Of a stretch of DNA of 29,058 bases, positions 23,975 to 29,058 are shown piece after piece (position 1 is the stretch's first letter; each line of letters begins with the position of its first letter). This DNA comes from an uncultured Lachnospiraceae bacterium (GTDB lineage Bacteria > Bacillota > Clostridia > Lachnospirales > Lachnospiraceae), in contig CAJUMJ010000005.1 of assembly GCA_910587095.1 (NCBI GenBank), positions 1 to 29,058 of the forward strand. The letters run 5' to 3'. The translations under genes and the position numbers were made by a program. A model generated the notes under the pieces. It did no database searches. It saw only the letters and a program-made list of their open reading frames with translations, and had not been told where the DNA came from.

Positions 23975-25486
23975 ATGCTGTTTAATTCTTATATTTTTGT
24001 TTTTATATTCTTTCCCCTGTGTCTTGCGGGATATTACGGTCTTGTGAGGATCGGGAAGCCCGGGGCTGCCCGGGTGTTTCTGACAGCCATGTCCCTGTGG
24101 TTCTACGGATATTTTAACCTGTCCTACTTGTTGATTATGGTTTTAAGCATCGGCGGCAATTACTTGTTTCACAGGCTGCTGTCCCGGATGGTTTCGGATG
24201 CGGGAGAGAAGGCGGCCGGGGCGAAGAGGAGCGTAGCGCTTGCCCGGGCGGTTATGGCTTTGGCGGTTATGATGAATCTGGGCGTTCTGTTCTGGTTCAA
24301 ATATCTTGATTTTTTTCTTGGTACGCTAAACGGGATATTCGGGACTGACTTTGTCCTGCGGGGCATTTTGCTGCCTCTTGGAATCAGCTTTTTTACCTTT
24401 CAGCAGATTTCCTTTATCGTGGATACCTACCGGGGAGAGGTGGCGTTTTGCTCCCTGTCCGGGTATGCTCTGTTTGTGTCCTTTTTTCCCCAGTTGATCG
24501 CAGGGCCTATCGTCAATCACAGCGAGATGCTGCCGCAGTTTCGGGCGATAGGAAAACAGAAGCCTGACTGGGAGAGGATAGCGGGCGGCTTTGCCCTCTT
24601 TGTGACGGGTCTTGCGAAAAAGGCGCTTCTGGCGGATACGTTGGGCGCGGGAGTGGATTACGGCTATGGGAATCTGGCCGTCCTTGGGCGGATGGACGCG
24701 GTGCTTGTCATATTGTTCTATGCCTTACAGCTTTACTTTGATTTCAGCGGCTACTGCGATATGGCGGTGGGAATCGGCAGGATGTTAGGTTTTGAAATTC
24801 CTTTCAATTTTAATTCCCCATACAAAGCCGTAAATATTGTGGACTTCTGGAAGCGGTGGCATATTACCCTGAATCGTTTCTTTACAAAGTACGTCTACAT
24901 TCCCCTGGGAGGAAACCGCAGGGGGGAGGGACGGATGTATGTCAATCTGCTGGTTGTCTTTTTTTTGAGCGGCCTCTGGCACGGGGCGGGGGTTCACTTT
25001 ATCGTTTGGGGGATGCTGCACGGGGGGCTCTATGTGGCGACAAGGTTTTGGCAAAAGCATGTGCGTGTTAAAAATAACGCGAAAGTTGTGACAATATTGT
25101 CACAAATAGCCACTTTCCTCTATGTCAGTGTGGCCTGGGTCTATTTCCGGGCAGAGAATGTGGCGCAGGCGAACACGCTTCTTTGGACGGCGTGTAAGGG
25201 GGAGGCGAAAAAGATTTCCCTCGATCTGGCAAAGTGCCTGCAGCCGGACGAGCTCTGGTATGTCCTGAAGATACTGCATCTGGATAATTTGTCTTTTAGC
25301 CGGTATATTCTGATGTTTGTGATTTTGGGGATCGGGCTTTATCTCGCCATGGCCGGGAAGAGCGCGAAAGAGCGGACGGATCATTTGAAATACGGTCCGG
25401 CGTCGGCGGCTGTGCTTGTGATTCTGGCAGTGTGGTGTATCCTCAGCTTTTCCGGGGTCAGCACGTTTTTATATTTTAACTTTTAA
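23975..25486 (+). CDS. MBOAT-family membrane-bound O-acyltransferase (AlgI/DltB-like), second copy
   Basis: A 503-aa polytopic enzyme with clear MBOAT blocks: LPLGISFFTFQQISFIVD near 130-147, FFPQLIAGPIVNH near 168, YFDFSGYCDMA near 250, FWKRWHITLNRFF near 291, and LSGLWHGAGVHF near 329 with the predicted active-site histidine at about 335. It matches AlgI more closely than the copy at 268 (for example QLIAGPIV and IPLGGNR). It is followed after 9 bp by a DltD/AlgJ-like protein, the classic pairing in which MBOAT moves the acyl group and the SGNH-like partner hands it to the polymer. Confidence 0.95.
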   Translation: MLFNSYIFVFIFFPLCLAGYYGLVRIGKPGAARVFLTAMSLWFYGYFNLSYLLIMVLSIGGNYLFHRLLSRMVSDAGEKAAGAKRSVALARAVMALAVMMNLGVLFWFKYLDFFLGTLNGIFGTDFVLRGILLPLGISFFTFQQISFIVDTYRGEVAFCSLSGYALFVSFFPQLIAGPIVNHSEMLPQFRAIGKQKPDWERIAGGFALFVTGLAKKALLADTLGAGVDYGYGNLAVLGRMDAVLVILFYALQLYFDFSGYCDMAVGIGRMLGFEIPFNFNSPYKAVNIVDFWKRWHITLNRFFTKYVYIPLGGNRRGEGRMYVNLLVVFFLSGLWHGAGVHFIVWGMLHGGLYVATRFWQKHVRVKNNAKVVTILSQIATFLYVSVAWVYFRAENVAQANTLLWTACKGEAKKISLDLAKCLQPDELWYVLKILHLDNLSFSRYILMFVILGIGLYLAMAGKSAKERTDHLKYGPASAAVLVILAVWCILSFSGVSTFLYFNF

Positions 25487-25495
25487 GGAGATTGT

Positions 25496-26551
25496 ATGAG
25501 CAGATATAAAAAATGGCTTCTGTCCATAGTGACCGTCACCGCAGCCCTGCTTTTGCTCTCGGCCGCGCTTGTGGTATGGGTGGACCCCTTTTTTCAGTAC
25601 CATGCGCCTCTTGAGGGATTTCCCTATCTGGTGGACAACCAGCTTTCCCAGAATCCGGGAATGGCGAAGCATATGGATTACGACAGTGTGGTTTTGGGCT
25701 CCTCGATGACAGTGAATTTCAACACACACTGGTTTGAGGAGCTGCTCGGCCTGCAGACCATTAAGTTAAACTACAGCGGGGCTTACCCAAAAGACCAGGC
25801 GAATATCATGGACATTATATTCGACAGCGGCCACGAAGTGAAGTCGGTTTTTCTTGGGGTTGACGTGATGACTTATACAGGGGGCGTGGATGAGACAAAA
25901 TACCCGATTCCGGCGTATCTTTATGATGACAATTATCTCAATGACGTGCGGTATCTTTTGAATAAGGATGTGCTTTTAAACTATGTGCTCCGTCCGCTGG
26001 CTGACCCGGACAAGACGGATCTTGCCACCGTGTACCAGAGCTGGTGGACGGACGAATACTACAATATCCAGTGGGTGATGCACAATTATGCGCCGCCTGC
26101 GAGAGTGGAGGAGGAGACGCCGCCCGATGCCTTTATCGGGAGCACGGACAAAAACCTGCGGGTCAATCTCTGCCCTTATATTGAGCAAAACCCTGACACG
26201 ACCTTTTATATCTTCTTTCCGCCTTACAGCATTCTTTACTGGAACGACGTAAGGCAGGAAAACCATATGGAGGCCACCATGCGGGAGTATGCGCATATCG
26301 CGAAAACCCTGCTGGCGTATGACAATGTGAGGGTGTTTTATTTTCCGGACAGGGAGGAAATTGTGACGGATCTGAATAATTACGCGGATTACACCCATTA
26401 TCACGCGAGGTTCAACCGCTTTATGACGGAGTGTTTTGCGGACGGGACATGTGAGGTGAAGAGCGCGCAGGAGATGGAGCAGGCGCTTTTTCGGACGCGG
26501 GACATGATAGAACGGTTCGATTTCGAGGAGTTGTTTTCGGTGGAGTATTAG
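25496..26551 (+). CDS. DltD/AlgJ-like SGNH-fold partner of MBOAT
   Basis: A 351-aa membrane-anchored protein: signal anchor at about residues 7-28, then an extracytoplasmic domain. VVLGSSMTVNF near 64-74 supplies the SGNH-type serine, and DYTHYHARFN near 298-307 supplies the Asp/His pair, the same arrangement as in DltD and AlgJ/AlgX proteins. FYIFFPPYS near 237 corresponds to a core strand. AAGGAG precedes ATG, 9 bp after the MBOAT stop, so the two are translated from one message. Predicted job: final transfer of the acyl group onto the surface polymer outside the membrane. Confidence 0.85.
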   Translation: MSRYKKWLLSIVTVTAALLLLSAALVVWVDPFFQYHAPLEGFPYLVDNQLSQNPGMAKHMDYDSVVLGSSMTVNFNTHWFEELLGLQTIKLNYSGAYPKDQANIMDIIFDSGHEVKSVFLGVDVMTYTGGVDETKYPIPAYLYDDNYLNDVRYLLNKDVLLNYVLRPLADPDKTDLATVYQSWWTDEYYNIQWVMHNYAPPARVEEETPPDAFIGSTDKNLRVNLCPYIEQNPDTTFYIFFPPYSILYWNDVRQENHMEATMREYAHIAKTLLAYDNVRVFYFPDREEIVTDLNNYADYTHYHARFNRFMTECFADGTCEVKSAQEMEQALFRTRDMIERFDFEELFSVEY

Positions 26552-26578
26552 AGGGCGTGTATCGCAAAAATATACAAA

Positions 26579-26629
26579 AAAAGTAACCGGCAGTTTCACT
26601 TTGGAAAAACGCGAAACGCGGTTACTTTT
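26579..26629. terminator. Bidirectional intrinsic terminator
   Basis: AAAAGTAACC (26579-26588) pairs with GGTTACTTTT (26620-26629), and GTTTC/GAAAC form an inner stem. Runs of A on the left and T on the right allow termination in both directions. It lies between the DltD-like gene (+) and the convergent SGNH gene (-), 28 bp after the former. Confidence 0.8.
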
Positions 26630-26662
26630 ATAAGGAATATTCTGTTTTACCCGTTGCCGCTA

Positions 26663-27706
26663 TTATTTCTCCTGCTTCGCAATCTCCGGGAATATACATT
26701 CCGCAAATCTTCTCGCCAGAACTTCCCGTCCCGCGTCGTTGAAATGGATGTAATCCGTCATATAGTCCAGATAATTGTCCTCGTTGATGGAACCGTAGAA
26801 ATTGTCGATGAAGGAGACGCCCACATCCAAGGTGGCGTCAAGCTCCTTTTGCAGGTAGTGGCTCAGTGTGCCGTGCCCTAAATCCGTGCGGTCGCCGTTG
26901 AGGAAATTGCCGTCCTCACCGATGGTATGACAGAAGGTGTGAGACATCACGACGATGCGGATGTGGGGGTAAGCTTCCTGGATCGCCTTCACGCCCGCGC
27001 GAAGCGCTCCCGTGTAGGTAATCTCGTCATAGGGCGCGTTCGGATCGTCGCAGGGGCGTTTGTTGATATAGTCGCTGGCGTCGTACATCACGCAGATCAT
27101 GTCCACCGTGTTCATGTCAAGCTCGGAGAGCATCTGCGTTGTCTTTGGAAAATTCTCGTCGTAGCTGTAGGTGGCTGCCGTCTTCATCAAGTCGAAATCT
27201 CCGCTGGCCAGGCTTTGCGCCACATAGTAGAAGGAGAAAGCGTCCATGATATAGCCGTCGTTGTAGTAATCAAACTGTGTCGCCATAGTTGTTCCCGTGA
27301 AGGAGCCGTTGTAGACCGTGGCGCCCGTTTTTTGCGCGATCTGCCGGGCGAGGCCGTTTTCCCCAAGCTCGAGAGAGAATGGGTCGTCGCCGAGACAGAG
27401 GATGGTAGTCACGCCATCGTCCTCGAAACCCTCGCGCTTGTCCGGGGCGAGCGGAATCAGGTTGTCCATAACTTCTACATCAAAATCTGTTGTCTGGTAG
27501 TTGGGGTCGTAGTCCGAGGGCGTCCCCTTGTTCCATTTATAGAGACGGTATGCCGAGAAGCCGATTACCAGCACGATAGCGCCAAGCAGAATGAGATGGA
27601 TATTTATAGAGACACTGTGTTTCTCGTGGAGGTTTTGATTTGGCTTCTTTTTCTTTTTTGGCTTGTCTGACATATCTGTCATTTTCTTGTCCTGTCTTTC
27701 TTCCAT
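26663..27706 (-). CDS. SGNH-family membrane-anchored protein with altered catalytic residues (probable pseudoenzyme)
   Basis: A 347-aa protein with a Lys-rich cytoplasmic start, signal anchor near residues 35-55 and an extracytoplasmic SGNH-like domain. It aligns by eye with the 6730-7851 protein along the whole domain (for example VYNGSFTGTT against VYNMSMGGTT, and the shared TYTGAL). The block I serine is replaced: LCLGDDPFS instead of GDS. Block III GIND is DASD. The block V DYIHFND keeps Asp and His. Loss of the nucleophile suggests a non-hydrolytic role such as glycan binding or a regulatory partner. An ATG eight codons inside (27682) has a better-spaced AGGA and may be the true start. 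Confidence 0.85.
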   Translation of the reverse strand: MEERQDKKMTDMSDKPKKKKKPNQNLHEKHSVSINIHLILLGAIVLVIGFSAYRLYKWNKGTPSDYDPNYQTTDFDVEVMDNLIPLAPDKREGFEDDGVTTILCLGDDPFSLELGENGLARQIAQKTGATVYNGSFTGTTMATQFDYYNDGYIMDAFSFYYVAQSLASGDFDLMKTAATYSYDENFPKTTQMLSELDMNTVDMICVMYDASDYINKRPCDDPNAPYDEITYTGALRAGVKAIQEAYPHIRIVVMSHTFCHTIGEDGNFLNGDRTDLGHGTLSHYLQKELDATLDVGVSFIDNFYGSINEDNYLDYMTDYIHFNDAGREVLARRFAECIFPEIAKQEK

Positions 27707-27870
27707 AGTTTTTCCGTACCTTTCCTGGTTTCTTAAATGCTGTCACAGCCTTGCTTTTCAGTCTTAACCTTATCTATTCTACTATGATTTTTTCCAAAAA
27801 TCCATATCAAATAAAAGTACTTATAAAATCTTAAGATTAATTACAGATTTGACATATGTGTCGTTTTCAC

Positions 27871-27927
27871 CAAAACAAAAGAAGAGCGCCGCCCGAAATC
27901 CGGGGATTTCGAGCTGCGTTCTCTTCT
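27871..27927 (-). terminator. Intrinsic terminator of the zinc-ribbon gene
   Basis: On the minus strand AGAAGAG pairs with CTCTTCT and GAAATCC with GGATTTC, and the tail TTTTGTTTT follows. It begins 13 bp after the stop codon of the gene ending at 27940. Confidence 0.75.
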
Positions 27928-27939
27928 CAGTTTCACGTA

Positions 27940-28263
27940 TCACAAAACGGATACGGCGTTTTCCATTGGGTTCAGTTCCGGTGTGACATAGGTGTGGATT
28001 ACCGGCTGTTTTAGCTGCCATTGCAGCTCTTTGTACCATTTGCTGTATTTGTACATACGATATGTAGTGCTCAGCCGCTTGAGCTGTTCGTCGTCAGCAC
28101 AGCAGGTTTGAAAGGAGCTTCTCTGCGGTTCGTCCATGGCAACATAGTCCAGGAAGCTGATTTTTAATTCCGTGATCATTTCCTGACACCTCGGACAAAA
28201 CTGCTTATGGCCATTCAGCATGTGAACCCGTTGGCAACGCTTACAGTAATGCATGTACATCAT
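27940..28263 (-). CDS. Small zinc-ribbon-like protein, function unknown
   Basis: A 107-aa protein. The N-terminus has two CxxC knuckles, YCKRCQR and FCPRCQE, about 16 residues apart, forming a likely zinc ribbon. The remainder is helical and charged with many Tyr, Lys and Gln residues and one further Cys-Cys. AAAAGGGG sits about 8 nt upstream of ATG 28263; the frame stays open to 28284. It has its own promoter and terminator, so it is a monocistronic gene unrelated to the glycan operons in layout. No specific family is recognised. Confidence 0.75.
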   Translation of the reverse strand: MMYMHYCKRCQRVHMLNGHKQFCPRCQEMITELKISFLDYVAMDEPQRSSFQTCCADDEQLKRLSTTYRMYKYSKWYKELQWQLKQPVIHTYVTPELNPMENAVSVL

Positions 28264-28319
28264 GAAAATTCCCCTTTTCCACAATTTCTGTAAGTTGCCT
28301 GTTGATCGGTTGCACTTAT

Positions 28320-28348
28320 ATTGTGTCAGTTGTGCGGCCTAAAGTCAA
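28320..28348 (-). promoter_or_regulatory. Predicted promoter of the zinc-ribbon gene
   Basis: On the minus strand TTGACT (28348-28343) and CACAAT (28325-28320) are 17 nt apart, about 57 nt upstream of ATG 28263. The -35 is strong and the -10 moderate. Confidence 0.4.
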
Positions 28349-28385
28349 GCGTATATTCGCGAAAGTTTATTTAAAATATCGCGCA

Positions 28386-28404
28386 GCGACCGCGCCACGG
28401 TCGC
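28386..28404. other. GC-rich hairpin in A+T-rich intergenic region
   Basis: GCGACCG (28386-28392) and CGGTCGC (28398-28404) form a perfect 7-bp stem with a 5-nt loop. It sits between the two divergent promoters at 28320-28348 and 28509-28537 in an otherwise A+T-rich stretch. It may be an operator; there is no T-tract for termination. The rest of 28285-28622 shows only the promoters. Confidence 0.4.
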
Positions 28405-28508
28405 GAAAATGCCGAAAATATCACATTTTTTGCTAATTTACATAACTTTTGACGGTTTTACGAAATCAAAAATGGATTTTTGAGGGTAGGCACAGAGTGA
28501 CAAATATC

Positions 28509-28537
28509 TTGATATTACGACCTTTTTGTATTATAAT
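28509..28537 (+). promoter_or_regulatory. Strong predicted sigma-A promoter for the acidic-repeat gene
   Basis: TTGATA (28509-28514) and a perfect TATAAT (28532-28537) with a 17-nt spacer, the best promoter in the window. The leader to ATG 28623 is about 80 nt. Confidence 0.75.
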
Positions 28538-28622
28538 ATAAAGGATTTATTTAAAAACGGGTTTACATAAATAATGAGACGGTGACAGGATCGCAGTAAA
28601 CTGCTTTGATATGGAGGTAGCA

Positions 28623-29058
28623 ATGCAGAATAAGAAAAAGAGGAGATCAAATTCAGACAGCCGCTGCAGATCGGTTCGGTTTGAGGAACTGCTGGATGAC
28701 GATCGCTTTGACGATGAAGATTATGATACGGTGACGGAAGATACGTTGGAATTTCTGAGTCTGGACGACGATATGATTGCGTCTTACCAGAAAGCGCACT
28801 CTGCTGCGCGCAGGAACCCGGCCCCCGCCGTGAAATCCCGTGGTTCCCGTTATGAAGACGAGGATTACGAAGAAGACGAAGAATACGAAGACGAGGATTA
28901 CGAAGAAGACGAAGAATACGAGGACGAGGATTACGAAGAAGACGAAGAATACGAGGACGAGGATTACGAAGAAGACGAAGAATACGAGGACGAGGATTAC
29001 GAAGAAGACGAAGAATACGAGGACGAGGATTACGAAGAAGACGAAGAATACGAGGATG
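28623..29058 (+). CDS. Acidic repeat protein, N-terminal part (runs off the right edge)
   Basis: The start is fixed by GGAGGT 6-7 nt before ATG. The visible 145 codons encode a basic N-terminus (MQNKKKRRS), an acidic stretch (EELLDDDRFDDEDYD near 21-35), a short Ala/Pro/Arg segment near 60-77, and then repeats of an 11-residue unit EDYEEDEEYED. There is no signal peptide or membrane segment in the visible part. The repeat region is intrinsically disordered and strongly negative. The rest of the gene, including any membrane or enzymatic domain, is outside the window, so no function is proposed. Confidence 0.8.
   Translation, partial: MQNKKKRRSNSDSRCRSVRFEELLDDDRFDDEDYDTVTEDTLEFLSLDDDMIASYQKAHSAARRNPAPAVKSRGSRYEDEDYEEDEEYEDEDYEEDEEYEDEDYEEDEEYEDEDYEEDEEYEDEDYEEDEEYEDEDYEEDEEYED
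28857..29054 (+). repeat. Six tandem 33-bp repeats
   Basis: Six head-to-tail copies of a 33-bp unit starting GACGAGGATTACGAAGAAG, followed by the first bases of a seventh. The copies are identical except that the last codon of copy 1 is GAA instead of GAG. The reading frame is kept because 33 is a multiple of three. Confidence 0.95.

Noticed and set aside
28857..29058. Regular 33-bp repeats as a CRISPR array
   Set aside because: The repeats are contiguous without spacers and form one open reading frame with a ribosome binding site and promoter; this is a coding tandem repeat.

Overview
The window looks like chromosomal DNA of a Clostridia member of the Bacillota, most likely Lachnospiraceae. 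This is inferred from strong AGGAGG-type ribosome binding sites, moderate G+C and the mix of families (DUF6020-, DUF6077- and GtrA-like membrane proteins, FkbH-like protein, MBOAT enzymes). No rRNA, tRNA, CRISPR array, transposase or phage gene was seen. Almost everything appears to serve assembly and decoration of a cell-surface glycan or wall polymer.

Layout. Positions 1-250 hold a short orphan ORF, a run of nested inverted repeats and a promoter. Positions 268-4664 are a + strand run: MBOAT O-acyltransferase, GT2 glycosyltransferase, DUF6020-like membrane protein. A convergent polytopic membrane protein lies at 4651-6471 (-). Positions 6730-11906 carry a membrane-anchored SGNH hydrolase, an FkbH-like HAD-IIIC protein, an acyl carrier protein and another polytopic protein. 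The FkbH and ACP genes are separated by a 225-bp MITE-like insertion with 11-bp flanking direct repeats. A small VOC protein (-) follows. Positions 12459-16914 carry GtrA, a YfhO/DUF6044-like protein, a radical SAM/SPASM protein and an SGNH lipoprotein; 17000-20038 is a three-gene ABC-2 transporter. A FAD-dependent oxidoreductase is on - (20069-21664). A DUF6077-like gene is split by one in-frame TGA (21983-23950). A second MBOAT with its DltD/AlgJ-like partner follows (23975-26551), then a bidirectional terminator, a degenerate SGNH paralogue (-), a small zinc-ribbon protein (-), and a protein with 33-bp acidic repeats that runs off the right edge.

How the genes may work together. FkbH-like enzymes are known to take a glyceryl unit from 1,3-bisphosphoglycerate onto a carrier protein. 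Here such a gene sits beside a free-standing ACP, with two MBOAT acyltransferases, a DltD/AlgJ-like protein and several SGNH proteins in the same neighbourhood. This resembles the Dlt system (loader, carrier, MBOAT, SGNH-type partner) with the D-alanine ligase replaced by a glyceryl loader. My main hypothesis is therefore a Dlt-like system that puts glyceryl (or another ACP-borne acyl) groups on a surface glycan built by the GT2/GtrA/GT-C-like proteins. The family assignments are well supported by motifs; the joint pathway is inference.
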